From NCBI GenBank assembly GCA_022844105.1, contig JALHMJ010000014.1, positions 1-64,000 of the forward strand: 64,000 bases of DNA, written 5' to 3'. Source of the DNA: Hyphomicrobium sp. Its GTDB lineage: Bacteria; Pseudomonadota; Alphaproteobacteria; Rhizobiales; Hyphomicrobiaceae. The notes beneath the pieces are model-generated. The model made no database searches. It was not told where the DNA came from and worked only from the letters and a program-made list of their open reading frames with translations. Positions 54,758 to 63,862 of the stretch are shown here, in pieces (position 1 is the first letter of the stretch; each line of letters starts with the position of its first letter). The translations under genes were made by a program, and so were the position numbers.

Positions 54758-56074
54758 TTACGACCGACCCAAATGTCCGGCGAAAATGAAGCTCGCTTCG
54801 ACACCTGGCGGCGAGACCAGATCAGCAGCCATACGTGGCGTTAATCCGCCAATGACGAGAAGATCTTCGCCGGACCAAACAGCGGGCAGCGTTGCAGCTG
54901 CACGATACGGCGGCAACGTGCGGAGCGAAGTTTGCCGAAGCCGTACAAGGGATGCGCGATCAAGCGGCTGCACCATGACCGGCGGCGACGAAGTAGCGAG
55001 CCGGATAACAAACCGGCGGTCCCACGTCGCTTGTTCTCCGGGCTCAAGTCGAATGGGAGGCAGATCGGCCCGTCCACGTTCGCGAAAGACACGAATTTCA
55101 CGCCGGCAGGCACGGACTTCGCATCCACCGAGGGTCACTTGAACGGATGTTTGCGTCGTCAGCGCGCGCACCAGCCGTTCGATCTCAGCCAATTGCGCGG
55201 GCGGCGAGGCCCCGCCAAACATCGCCAGGATGCGTGCGATCAAGCGCACGCGGATCTCTTCGGGAGCATCGGCAAATAATGCGCCGTCACAGGACGCATA
55301 GGCACCGGCGTGGCTGTGGAAAGCAGCGGCTTGCAGTGCGTCTGTGGCTGCTTCAAGCGCATCGACGGCGCGACGCTGGCGCGCGGCCGCAAGCGTCACC
55401 ATTTCTGGTGTCAACCCAAGATTGGCAAGAACAGCATCGGCGTCACGCAGCCGAATGCGCTCGAAGCGGCGATCGGCGTTACTTGGGTCTTCAAACCAAG
55501 CGATGCCGCTGGCGCCCAGAAACGAGCGCAAGGCCTTACGCGACACGCCCAGCAATGGTCGGGCGAGCACGACGTTTGGAAAGGGCGTCAGCGGGCGCTC
55601 GGGCCGCATGGCTTGCAAACCATCGGGTCCGCTGCCCCGCGCCAGTCGCATGAGCAGTGTTTCGGCCTGATCTTCGCGCGTGTGAGCGGTTAGAACGGCG
55701 CAGCGCCCGACACCGGCTGTGACCGCGTATTCACCGAGCAGACGGTAGCGCATCCGGCGCGCCTCTGCCTGGAGACCGCGGGCCGGTTTTGGCCCGCTCC
55801 ACGTCAGCACACGGTGTTCAAACCCGAGAGCGCGCGCTGCCGCTGCGACGGCTTCGGCCTCGTCGCGCGAACCAGCTCTAAGCCCGTGATCCACCGTTGC
55901 CACGACAATATTCGGCGCGGAGCTGCCGAGCGATGCCGTCCAGCGCGCCACCAAGTGCATCAACGCAACACTGTCGGACCCGCCGGACACTGCAAGGATC
56001 AGCCGCGGAAAGGCGATCAGCGGCTGAAACAACGCTGCGATCTCGTCGGTATTCGGTGTCCAGCACTCGCTCAT
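54758..56074 (-). CDS. tilS: tRNA(Ile) lysidine synthetase
   Basis: A 438-residue enzyme with the N-terminal PP-loop AVSGGSDSVALMH (residues 28-40), the DHGLR and AHTREDQAETLLMRLARGSG segments of the catalytic domain, and a C-terminal domain. It modifies the wobble C of tRNA-Ile(CAT) to lysidine, which is essential for reading AUA. The gene is part of the conserved order cpoB-tilS-ftsH. Its ATG follows the cpoB stop by 24 bases. Confidence 0.95.
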   Translation of the reverse strand: MSECWTPNTDEIAALFQPLIAFPRLILAVSGGSDSVALMHLVARWTASLGSSAPNIVVATVDHGLRAGSRDEAEAVAAAARALGFEHRVLTWSGPKPARGLQAEARRMRYRLLGEYAVTAGVGRCAVLTAHTREDQAETLLMRLARGSGPDGLQAMRPERPLTPFPNVVLARPLLGVSRKALRSFLGASGIAWFEDPSNADRRFERIRLRDADAVLANLGLTPEMVTLAAARQRRAVDALEAATDALQAAAFHSHAGAYASCDGALFADAPEEIRVRLIARILAMFGGASPPAQLAEIERLVRALTTQTSVQVTLGGCEVRACRREIRVFRERGRADLPPIRLEPGEQATWDRRFVIRLATSSPPVMVQPLDRASLVRLRQTSLRTLPPYRAAATLPAVWSGEDLLVIGGLTPRMAADLVSPPGVEASFIFAGHLGRS

Positions 56075-56098
56075 TCACTTCGCTGCCCGTTGTGGTCG

Positions 56099-57094
56099 TC
56101 AAGGGCAACCGATCCGCTGGCGCTCGCTATCAGCCTTGCTTTTAAGGTGCGGCGGTGCGCTCGGATACTTGCCCGAAATCTGGCCGAGCACCCCACAGGC
56201 GTCCGGCTTCTTGCCCAGCGCCGCCAGCGCCATGCCGCGCTTCAACATGCTATCGGGGGCCTTGGGGCTGTTGCCGTAGGCCTGCGTCACGAGATCGAAG
56301 GCTTCGGCGGCGTCGGCGTAATTGCGCTGCACGTAATGCGTTTCACCCAGCCAGTAGAGCGCATTGGGGACCAGTGAATCGCGCGGGTAGGCTTTGAGGA
56401 AGTCGGTGAAACCGGCTTGGGCGGCGCCGTATTCCTGCTGCAGCAAGAACCCGTACGCGCGCTCATAGGCCTGCTTGGGATCACCGGCCGGGGCGGGATC
56501 GGTTGCTGCATAAGCCGGCGTGAAAGCCGGCGGTACATCCGGCGAACCGCGCTCGTTGACGGGCGGCGGCAGCGGAGCCGGCGCAACGGCTTGGTCTTGC
56601 GCCAAGAGACCGCCGATGGGATCGCCTGCACCGGAATTGACCGTGGTCGAGCCGAATGTGGACGCCGACCCGGCTGAAGGCAGTGGCGCGGCCGAATACG
56701 CCGGTGCGGGGCTGCGACCGGTTTGGATTTGTTCGATCTGCGAGGCGAGTGCGCGGATCTGGGTTTCGAGCGCTTCAATACGGGCATTGTCCGCACCGCC
56801 GCCGCCGACCGGCGCGACGACGCGCGGGGCCGGCGAAGCACCGCCGGACCGTGCCAGTGATTCGAGTGTGCCGATCACGACCTGCATGTCGACCAGTTGC
56901 TCTTCGAGTTGCTGCACGCGACGGCGCAACTCAGCATCGCCCGAGGATGCGCCCGCCACTCCGGCCTTGGCCTTGCCCGCGGCAGCGGTTGCGTCCGCCG
57001 GCGCTTGCGCCTGAGCCAGCGTGCCGGAAACACAGATGGCCACGATCGCAATCGTCAGCCTGAAACGCCGCTTCGATGTTGTATCCGCCCGCAC
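56099..57094 (-). CDS. cpoB: Cell-division coordinator CpoB (YbgF)
   Basis: A 331-residue periplasmic protein with a signal peptide (cleavage after about TLAQAQA near 30), an N-terminal coiled coil (about 55-125) that should trimerise, a Pro/Ala-rich linker, and a C-terminal TPR domain (about 205-330) with AYERAYGFLLQQEYGAAQAGF, ALYWLGETHYVQRNYADAAEAF and SMLKRGMALAALG. It links Tol-Pal constriction to peptidoglycan synthesis. It lies in the usual place, downstream of pal, but with an extra OmpA-domain gene between. Confidence 0.93.
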   Translation of the reverse strand: MRADTTSKRRFRLTIAIVAICVSGTLAQAQAPADATAAAGKAKAGVAGASSGDAELRRRVQQLEEQLVDMQVVIGTLESLARSGGASPAPRVVAPVGGGGADNARIEALETQIRALASQIEQIQTGRSPAPAYSAAPLPSAGSASTFGSTTVNSGAGDPIGGLLAQDQAVAPAPLPPPVNERGSPDVPPAFTPAYAATDPAPAGDPKQAYERAYGFLLQQEYGAAQAGFTDFLKAYPRDSLVPNALYWLGETHYVQRNYADAAEAFDLVTQAYGNSPKAPDSMLKRGMALAALGKKPDACGVLGQISGKYPSAPPHLKSKADSERQRIGCP

Positions 57095-57231
57095 GGCCTT
57101 GCCTCACTTCTCGGCTCATTTCTGGGCCTCATTTTGGGGACTGGTCCCCGATCGCCCTGTCCACTCCTAGTACGCCGTCGGTCGAGAACCAACCCATACC
57201 GCGACCTTTGCCCAGAAGATCGATTGCCTCT

Positions 57232-58143
57232 TTACGGGAGGCGAGGGCCGATCCGCGTGTCGGAGGACGGTAATTCCGTGACGCGCTGCCCGGTCAGCAC
57301 GGTCACTGCCCGCCGATTCTGCGCCGCACAATCGGCCGTGGAGCAGGTCGCGATGGGGCGGGACTTGCCTTGCGGCGAGATGGCAAGGCGTTCCGGTGCG
57401 ACGCCCTCCTCGATCAGGCGACGAAAAACTGCTTCAGCGCGATCGGCTGCGAGCCGCTCGACACCGGCGGCGTCGAGCGAGGGATCGTCGGAGTGCCCTT
57501 CCACGACAGCCGATAAATTGTCGTTGCGCTTCAGCCACCGAGCTTGGGCGGCCAGAACGGAGCGGGCGCGCGATCCCAGTTCGGCGCTGCGCGCGGCAAA
57601 GAAAACACGATCGCCGGCCTCAAGCATGAAGCTGTCCTCGGTGCGTCCGCCAATGGATCTTGGCGTCGTCACCCATTTGGCGGTCACCGGCACCGGCGCG
57701 GCCGGCGGTTCCGGCGTCGCTGCGGTCTCGGCTGGCGCTGCTTGCGGCACCGCCTTGCTGTCCAGCTGATACAGTTCCGACAGATGACGACGTGCTTCCG
57801 GCACGGAAGAATGGCGCGGATCGCGGACCACGAACAGTTCCAAAAGGCGGCGGGCCTCGTCAAAATGCGCCGCTTGCAATTCCGTGATCGCAGCGGCGAA
57901 GAGTGCGTCCGGCGTGCGAGGATCGTCAGGCGCTGCCTGTGGCACAAGACCGTCGGGCAACGTCTCGATCAAATCGTAGAGCGGATCTTGGGACAAACCG
58001 TCCGGTAACTCTTGCGCCGTTGCAGCACCCGACAGCGCAACGCCAAGCGCGACTAAAGATACGAGCGCGACAAAGCCGGCGCGGCGCCCGACTGTCGCGT
58101 CGCCTAGCCCATCAGCCCGTCGCGATGTCACGCACCCGGTCAT
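57232..58143 (-). CDS. OmpA-domain protein, second Pal-like gene
   Basis: A 303-residue exported protein with a signal/anchor segment (about 22-45), an N-terminal TPR-like helical part (ITELQAAHFDEARRLLELF near 85-110) and a C-terminal OmpA-like domain (about 190-298: VFFAARSAELGSRARSVLA, VVEGHSDDPSL, LAADRAEAVFRRLI, QNRRAVTVL). It lacks the lipobox and is not a true Pal, but it shares the peptidoglycan-binding fold. It sits between pal and cpoB, an unusual insertion that may serve the Tol-Pal complex. The exact role is unknown. Confidence 0.85.
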   Translation of the reverse strand: MTGCVTSRRADGLGDATVGRRAGFVALVSLVALGVALSGAATAQELPDGLSQDPLYDLIETLPDGLVPQAAPDDPRTPDALFAAAITELQAAHFDEARRLLELFVVRDPRHSSVPEARRHLSELYQLDSKAVPQAAPAETAATPEPPAAPVPVTAKWVTTPRSIGGRTEDSFMLEAGDRVFFAARSAELGSRARSVLAAQARWLKRNDNLSAVVEGHSDDPSLDAAGVERLAADRAEAVFRRLIEEGVAPERLAISPQGKSRPIATCSTADCAAQNRRAVTVLTGQRVTELPSSDTRIGPRLP

Positions 58144-58296
58144 GCGAAACCTTCCTGCCGTCCACAGCCTAGGATAGCCGGAGCATTAGGGCTAAACTTT
58201 GCCTATTGCCGGTTAGAATGGCCACACACGGGCGACAAAACGAAGGTCGAGCGAAACGATCATGCAGGCGCTCGCAAGCAATCGCGCGTTAGGAAA

Positions 58297-58809
58297 TCAA
58301 GACGCGACGCGGCTGTTTAAAACAGTCTGCGCGCGGCGATTCTGGGCCCAGCAGGAGATGTCATCGCAAACGGCAACCGGCCGTTCCTTGCCGTATGAGA
58401 TGGTGCGCATGCGTGCCGCTGGAATGCCGGCGGAGGCGAGATACGTGCGAACGGCGGTGGCGCGGCGAGCGCCGAGGGCGATATTATACTCGCGCGTGCC
58501 GCGCTCGTCAGCGTGACCTTCGACGGTGATCGTGAAGGCGGGATACTGCTTCAGCCACTGCGCCTGCTTGGCGAGCGTGGTTTGGGCCTCCGGTGTCAGG
58601 TCGGAGCTATCGGACGAAAAGTAGACGATGTCGCCGGCATTGATCGTGAAGTCGCGGGGCGTGCCGGGAACGACGGGGCCCTTGCCATCCGGACCGAGGC
58701 TGGCGGCATCGGCGCCGCTTTCCTTGTTGGCGCAGCCGGCGACCGACAGGGCGCATAACGCGACCATAAGGAGGCGAGCAAAACCGCAGCAAAGGGAGTG
58801 GACCGTCAT
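58297..58809 (-). CDS. pal: Peptidoglycan-associated lipoprotein
   Basis: A 170-residue lipoprotein. The signal peptide ends in the lipobox LSVAGC near residue 26, and an OmpA-like peptidoglycan-binding domain fills the rest (VYFSSDSSDLTPEAQTTL, VEGHADERGTREYN, AQNRRAQTVL). It anchors the outer membrane to the cell wall and to TolB. The start was chosen at 58809, where GAGG lies six to nine bases ahead; ATG codons at 58812, 58821 and 58830 are possible. It is fairly standard in length. Confidence 0.94.
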   Translation of the reverse strand: MTVHSLCCGFARLLMVALCALSVAGCANKESGADAASLGPDGKGPVVPGTPRDFTINAGDIVYFSSDSSDLTPEAQTTLAKQAQWLKQYPAFTITVEGHADERGTREYNIALGARRATAVRTYLASAGIPAARMRTISYGKERPVAVCDDISCWAQNRRAQTVLNSRVAS

Positions 58810-59304
58810 CATCGACCTCATCGCGCTCATCCGAAGGCGCTGGCGCCTTGCCATCGGGAGTGGGCATCCCACACGCCTGCCGCGGCGCGAGGGTTTGCCC
58901 GCTAAAGCTCGTTGCCATAAACTCGTTGCCATTCAAATGTGGCGTTACGAGGGGAATTACCGCCTGGACGTTTCCACGGCGGGTCTACTTGTGTTTGAAA
59001 ACACTTAGCCTGTCTCAACCCTGTCGCACACCGGCAGTGCTGTCGCATCGGCCGAACAATTCGATAACCCTGGGGAAAAGACCACGCCGTTGAAAAGAGG
59101 CAACGCTTGCGGCGCCGTATGTGGCTGAATTTCACCCGGCGGCGCCTCTGCGCGGCCTTCGAGTTCGTGAGTCGATCGTTGGACTGTTCGAATCAGCGTG
59201 GGCCAAAAAGAGAAAGACCGAATTGCAGTCGCGTGAGCGAAAGCAATCCGGTCTTAATCTCACGATCGTCCGGCTCGTTAGAACCGGATGGACCCCAGAA
59301 TCTC
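58810..59304. other. Non-coding gap between pal and the small lipoproteins
   Basis: This interval of about 490 bases includes the probable pal leader. Plus-strand and minus-strand frames here have weak codon signals and none is supported. I see no clear promoter or hairpin; a pal promoter probably lies in 58,830-59,100. Confidence 0.5.
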
Positions 59305-59427
59305 TTAGCGAGCTTCCGAAGCGACCGGCAGGTCAGCGCCGAGCTTCATCGGAGCAGCTTCTTCACGGCGGCAAGCACCGAGAGCAACGGCCACAATAGC
59401 GGCAGCGAGAACGATAGCGCCCTTCAT
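59305..59427 (-). CDS. Tiny lipoprotein (40 aa), copy 1
   Basis: A 40-residue protein with a strong AGGAG before the ATG. It starts MKGAIVLAAAIVAVALGACR: a hydrophobic signal and a lipobox (LGAC, Cys19), then RREEAAPMKLGADLPVASEAR. It should become an outer- or inner-membrane lipoprotein of about 22 residues. It is a close relative of the next gene (59467-59601). The class resembles entericidin-size lipoproteins, but I cannot prove family membership. It lies between tolB and pal, in the same direction. Confidence 0.8.
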   Translation of the reverse strand: MKGAIVLAAAIVAVALGACRREEAAPMKLGADLPVASEAR

Positions 59428-59466
59428 AGTCTTTCTCCTGTAGTGTCCCAGAAAATCCGGGAGGGA

Positions 59467-59601
59467 TTAGCGAGCCACTTCCGTGGCGGCCGGAACCTCA
59501 GCACCGAGCTTCATCGGTGCCGCTTCTTCGCGACGGCAGGCGCCTAGAGCAACAGCTACTAAAGCAGCGGAGAGAACGATCAGCCCCTTGATACCCTGCA
59601 T
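59467..59601 (-). CDS. Tiny lipoprotein (44 aa), copy 2
   Basis: A 44-residue protein preceded by AGGAGATC at a good distance from its ATG. It starts MQGIKGLIVLSAALVAVALG, has the lipobox LGAC with Cys22, and continues RREEAAPMKLGAEVPAATEVAR, nearly identical to copy 1 in its mature part. The two copies are 39 bases apart and clearly arose by tandem duplication. They are too short for most gene finders. Upstream, about 270 bases to tolB (59602-59870) hold no other gene. Confidence 0.82.
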   Translation of the reverse strand: MQGIKGLIVLSAALVAVALGACRREEAAPMKLGAEVPAATEVAR

Positions 59602-59870
59602 AACGATCTCCTGTTGCGTTCAACGTCTAACCACATACTTGGGTACCGGCATGGGGGTTTTCGATCAAGAACTGAGGCACCAAACGAGCTGTTTTTGACC
59701 CCGGTAGATGCGAAAATACCACGCCGTGTTTCATGCTCCTCACGCTTCAATCTTCGCGATTGCGAAATGATCTAACATGCGGAACGTACGCATAAAATTG
59801 CCGAAGCGCATGGGCTACGACAGAGCTCTAAATGTGCCCGAAATTCGTTAAAGCGGGGTTAAGCCGTGTG

Positions 59871-61253
59871 TCAGTTCAGGAGCGGTGACCAAGCCGGATC
59901 GGAAGCAAACGACGGCGTCGGAATCACCCGTTCGTTGTAACCGGTGATATCGACCGAATAGATTCGGGCTCCGTTATTGCTGCCCTGGCCTTCCCGGAAG
60001 AACATCAAAACGCGCCCATTGGGAGACCACGTCGGGCCCTCATTATGAAATCCTTCCGTAAGGACCCGCTCGCCGGAACCGTCGGGGCGCATGACGCCGA
60101 TGAGGAAACGTCCCGACAGTTGCTTCGTAAAGGCAATGTAGTCGCCGCGCGGAGACCAGACAGGGGTCGAGTACCGGCCTTCGCCATAGCTGAGCCGACG
60201 CGCGCCTGAGCCATCGGAATTCATCAGGTACAGCTGTTGAGTGCCCTCACGATCGCTTTCAAAGGCGATCTGCTTTCCATCAGGCGAATAGCTGGGACCG
60301 GTGTCAATCGCATCCGTCTGGGTCAGGCGGCGGGTCTGGCGGGTGCGCAGATCCATTTCAAACAGCGAACTCGAGCCTTCCGACTGCATGGAAAAGATCA
60401 CGCGCTGGCCGTCGGGCGAAAATCGCGGCGCAAATGTCATCCCTGGGAATTCGCCAACGACTTCGCGTTGCATCGTCTCTAGGTTGAGCAGGAAAACGCG
60501 CGGCTGATCGCGGGTGTAGGACATGAACGTGATTTCATTGCGCGTTGGGGAGAAGCGTGGCGTCAGCACGATTTCCGAGCCCTTTGAGAGGACGCGCACA
60601 TTGGCGCCATCCTGATCCATGATGGCCAGCCGCTTGACACGCTTTTCCTTTGGACCGGTTTCGTCGACGAACACGACGCGACTGTCGAAATAGCCTTTTT
60701 CCCCGGTCAGGCGCTCGTAGATCTGATCGGCGATGATGTGTCCGACGCGGCGCCAATTCGCTTCCGCCGTCGCAAACCGCTGTCCGGCGAGCTGTTTGCC
60801 GGTCGCCACATCCCACAAACGGAATTCCGAGGACAACCGGCCGCTGGCATCGCGCGTGACGCGCCCGACCGTCAAAGCATCGGCGCCAATGGAGCGCCAA
60901 TCAACCATGCGCGGGGGCGCATTTATGTCGCGAACGGCCTCTAAAAAGGAAGCTCGATCCAGCGGCTTGAAAAGGCCCGAACTTTCCAGGTCGTTGGCGA
61001 CGACATTAGAGATCTCAATGGCTAGTTGGGGATTGTCGCCGACGAATTCCGGGATGGCGATCGGGATTGGCGACAGCGAGCCCTCCGACTGCCGCCCGGT
61101 CAGCTGCGCCGACGCTGGAGCCGTCACCAGCATCACGACAAGCCCTGAGAGCAGCGCCACTCCGGCCCGTCGCAACAGCGCGGACGCGGACGCGGAGCGA
61201 AATTGGCGGAGTGATAGAAACGTCAGCGCAAAAGTGGTCATGAATTCCGTCAT
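59871..61253 (-). CDS. tolB: Tol-Pal protein TolB
   Basis: A 460-residue periplasmic protein with a signal peptide (cleavage near residue 49, ASAQ), an N-terminal alpha/beta domain (about 55-180) and a six-bladed beta-propeller with the repeated pattern FSPxxxxITFMSY / [12 protein letters not shown] / [14 protein letters not shown] / [12 protein letters not shown] / [11 protein letters not shown]. It binds Pal and TolA during outer-membrane constriction. It lies 116 bases after tolA, so a separate promoter is possible. Confidence 0.97.
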   Translation of the reverse strand: MTEFMTTFALTFLSLRQFRSASASALLRRAGVALLSGLVVMLVTAPASAQLTGRQSEGSLSPIPIAIPEFVGDNPQLAIEISNVVANDLESSGLFKPLDRASFLEAVRDINAPPRMVDWRSIGADALTVGRVTRDASGRLSSEFRLWDVATGKQLAGQRFATAEANWRRVGHIIADQIYERLTGEKGYFDSRVVFVDETGPKEKRVKRLAIMDQDGANVRVLSKGSEIVLTPRFSPTRNEITFMSYTRDQPRVFLLNLETMQREVVGEFPGMTFAPRFSPDGQRVIFSMQSEGSSSLFEMDLRTRQTRRLTQTDAIDTGPSYSPDGKQIAFESDREGTQQLYLMNSDGSGARRLSYGEGRYSTPVWSPRGDYIAFTKQLSGRFLIGVMRPDGSGERVLTEGFHNEGPTWSPNGRVLMFFREGQGSNNGARIYSVDITGYNERVIPTPSFASDPAWSPLLN

Positions 61254-61369
61254 CTGATGGGCAGCGGCATGGAATGGGCGACGGCAGGGCCGTCGTTATG
61301 TGCGTAGCGATACAATTGCATGTGACCGGCGATTAGGGTCAAAGCGCGGCAAACTGTGCGAGGTCGGGC

Positions 61370-62431
61370 TTAGAGCATACTGCTCGGGTCGAACTCCCAG
61401 ATGATCTCCTTCCAACCGCTTTCATAAAGGTTAGGCGGGAGGTCATACGGTTGGCAGCCCCTCACCGCCCGCAACGCCGATTCGGTGGCAAGGGCCGCAA
61501 GGGGGCCGGATGCTGGTTTCTCGATCTTGGGATCGGCCTCCAGCGTTCCGTCGGGCCGCATCCTCCAACGCAACGTCACGATGGGCGTTTCAGTACCGCC
61601 CCCGGCACCCGGCAGTCGCCAGCAACGAGCGATCTGGGTGCGCAACATTCCGCGCAGCAGATCTTGTTCTCGCACCGCGAGAACCGTGTCGTTGCCGGTT
61701 GCGGTGCCTGCCGTGGGCCCGCGATAGTCCGTCGGCTTGGTGGGCTCGGAGGCACTGGTCGGAGCGCCTTTCTTCGTCGGATCCTTATCGAGAAGCGCGG
61801 CGAGGCGGTCCGACACCGTTGCCTGCTTTTTCTTCTCGTCTTCGTCCTTTTTGCGCTTTGCCTCGGCGGCTTTCTTTTTCGCGTCGTCGGCTTTTTTCTT
61901 CTGCTCGGCCTTCTTCTTCTCGTCGGCCTTTTTCTTTTCTTCGGCAGCCTTCTTCTGCGCGTCCTCGGTCGCTTTCTTGTCTTCCTCCTGCTTTTTCAAC
62001 TCATCCGGAGTGGGCCCCGGCGGGGGAGGTGGCGCCTCAGCAAGCTTTTCAGCAATTGGGTCGGGCTTAGCCGGTTCGGGTTTTGGCGGTTCGGGGGGCG
62101 GCGTCACCTCAGCGGGCTTGGGCGGCTCGGGAGCAGGATCGGGTTTTGCGGGTTCCGGTTCTGCCGGCGGCGTTGGAGCCAGCACGGGCTTGGGCTTATC
62201 AGCCTCCTGCTTGGACTGAACATCGACGGGCTTTTCGCTCGCTTTGGCTTCCAGCTCTTTGGATGTTTCGCTGCCCTGCTTCAGCCGCAGGAATTCGGAC
62301 GGCGTGATCATCGCCACCGCGATCGGCTCGGGTTCTTCGCGGCGCAGTTCAGGCGTCTGCTGGATGGCGAAGATCGACCAAGCCAGCAGGGCTGCATGCA
62401 TCAGGATCGATATGGAGAGCCCGGCGCGCAC
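61370..62431 (-). CDS. tolA: Tol-Pal protein TolA
   Basis: A 353-residue protein with one N-terminal membrane segment (residues 5-22), a Pro/Glu/Lys-rich stretch (about 70-140), a long Lys/Ala/Glu helical domain II (about 145-210, KKKADEKKKAEQKKKADD type) and a C-terminal domain III (about 250-353, with ARCWRLP and VTLRWRMRPDGTLE). It links the inner-membrane TolQR motor to TolB and Pal. tolR precedes it with eight bases between. Confidence 0.95.
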   Translation of the reverse strand: MRAGLSISILMHAALLAWSIFAIQQTPELRREEPEPIAVAMITPSEFLRLKQGSETSKELEAKASEKPVDVQSKQEADKPKPVLAPTPPAEPEPAKPDPAPEPPKPAEVTPPPEPPKPEPAKPDPIAEKLAEAPPPPPGPTPDELKKQEEDKKATEDAQKKAAEEKKKADEKKKAEQKKKADDAKKKAAEAKRKKDEDEKKKQATVSDRLAALLDKDPTKKGAPTSASEPTKPTDYRGPTAGTATGNDTVLAVREQDLLRGMLRTQIARCWRLPGAGGGTETPIVTLRWRMRPDGTLEADPKIEKPASGPLAALATESALRAVRGCQPYDLPPNLYESGWKEIIWEFDPSSML

Positions 62432-62439
62432 CGTTGCTC

Positions 62440-62886
62440 CTAGCCTCCGTCCTCGACTTCGGTCACGAGCGAGACTTTCTTGAATCCGCCCGCGCTGATG
62501 CGGCCCATCACCTTCATGACGGTGCCGTAGTCGATTCCCTTGTCGCCACGAACGTAGATCTGTTCATCGACGCCGTTTTTGGCGATCGCCTTCAGCTTTT
62601 CGGCGATTTCAGCCAGTGGAACCTTGGTTTCGCCGATAAACGTTTCGCCGTTGCCGGAGACCGAGATCGTCAGCGGCTCCTTGGAGCTTTCAAGCTGTTT
62701 GCCCTGCGACTGCGGCAACTCGATGGGGACGCCGACGGTCAGCATCGGCGCTGCGACCATGAAGATGATCAGCAGAACCAGCATCACGTCGACCATTGGC
62801 GTGATGTTGATTTCGCTCATGGGCGCCTTGCGGCTGCGGCGGCGGCGTCCACCCCCACCGGCATTCATCTTGATACTGGCACCCAT
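62440..62886 (-). CDS. tolR: Tol-Pal protein TolR (ExbD type)
   Basis: A 148-residue inner-membrane protein with a basic, Gly-rich start (MGASIKMNAGGGGRRRRSRK), one membrane segment containing the proton-path aspartate (PMVDVMLVLLIIFMVAAP) near residues 30-47, and a periplasmic ExbD domain. With TolQ it forms the proton-driven motor. It lies six bases after tolQ. Confidence 0.97.
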   Translation of the reverse strand: MGASIKMNAGGGGRRRRSRKAPMSEINITPMVDVMLVLLIIFMVAAPMLTVGVPIELPQSQGKQLESSKEPLTISVSGNGETFIGETKVPLAEIAEKLKAIAKNGVDEQIYVRGDKGIDYGTVMKVMGRISAGGFKKVSLVTEVEDGG

Positions 62887-62892
62887 GGCGGC

Positions 62893-63606
62893 CTAGCTCC
62901 TGACGTCGATCTGACGCGAGACGATCGCGGAGAATTCATCCGCAAACGCTTCGAGACGCTGGCTGATGGCGGCGCTGTCCGCGGAAAACTTATTGTAAAA
63001 GACGACCGCGGGAATGGCGGCAACCAGGCCGAGCGCGGTGGCAAAGAGCGCTTCGGCGATGCCGGGGGCCACGACGGCGAGGTTGGTGTTTTTCGAAATG
63101 GCGATAGCCTGGAAGCTCACCATGATGCCCCAGACGGTGCCGAAGAGGCCGACGAAGGGCGCCGTCGATCCGACGGTGGCGAGGAACAGCAAACGCCGGT
63201 CAAGCCGTTCCATTTCGCGGCTGATCGTGACGTCCATGACTTTTTCGACGCGCATTTGAATGCCGCCCAGGGCGCGAATGTTGCCTTCAACCGAACGCTT
63301 CCACTCACGCATGGCCGCAACGAACAATGCCGCCATCGAGATATTCGGCGATCGCGAGAGCTGGTTATAAAGCTCATCGAGCGACTGGCCGGACCAGAAC
63401 GTCTGCTCGAAGAGATCTGCCTCGAGCCGCGCGCGGCGGAAGGCAAATAGTTTTTCAACGATGATCGCCCACGACCAGATGGAGGCGATGAAGAGGCCTG
63501 TCATCACCAACTGGACGGTGAGCGAGGCATGAATGAAAAGTTCGTAGAACGAGACGCCCGGCGTTGCGGCCGGGAGGGTCGCCTGGGCGACGTCCGCTGG
63601 GTTCAT
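62893..63606 (-). CDS. tolQ: Tol-Pal protein TolQ (ExbB type)
   Basis: A 237-residue membrane protein with three segments (about residues 25-50, 135-160 and 170-195) and the ExbB/TolQ stretch VGSTAPFVGLFGTVWGIM and GIAEALFATALGLVAAIPAV. It is the first gene of the operon here. A ybgC gene often comes first in this operon; here the next upstream gene is an unrelated carbonic-anhydrase-like one, and the 256-base gap should contain the operon promoter. Confidence 0.97.
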   Translation of the reverse strand: MNPADVAQATLPAATPGVSFYELFIHASLTVQLVMTGLFIASIWSWAIIVEKLFAFRRARLEADLFEQTFWSGQSLDELYNQLSRSPNISMAALFVAAMREWKRSVEGNIRALGGIQMRVEKVMDVTISREMERLDRRLLFLATVGSTAPFVGLFGTVWGIMVSFQAIAISKNTNLAVVAPGIAEALFATALGLVAAIPAVVFYNKFSADSAAISQRLEAFADEFSAIVSRQIDVRS

Positions 63607-63862
63607 TGGTCTTCCGCCGTTCGAGATCCGTTGAGGGCTTCACATGTCGTGGTCGCATGGCGCAGCATTCAGGCCGTCCACGCCATGGGGTGACGGGACC
63701 TCGATCGTTACGCACACTCTCACTTGCCCCGTATCCCCCGATACCGCCAAGACCGCATGTTGCCGCGCAATATGACGAAAGCGAGGCTTGGTCCGGTTTC
63801 GTAGAAACCGAATTGGTAATTGTTGCTCATGGTTTTGACGGACGACGCGGTAGGGACCGGAG

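Noticed and set aside
59107-59547. Plus-strand frame of 146 codons across the small lipoprotein genes
   Set aside because: The minus strand holds two lipoprotein genes with ribosome binding sites and lipoboxes; the plus frame has neither.
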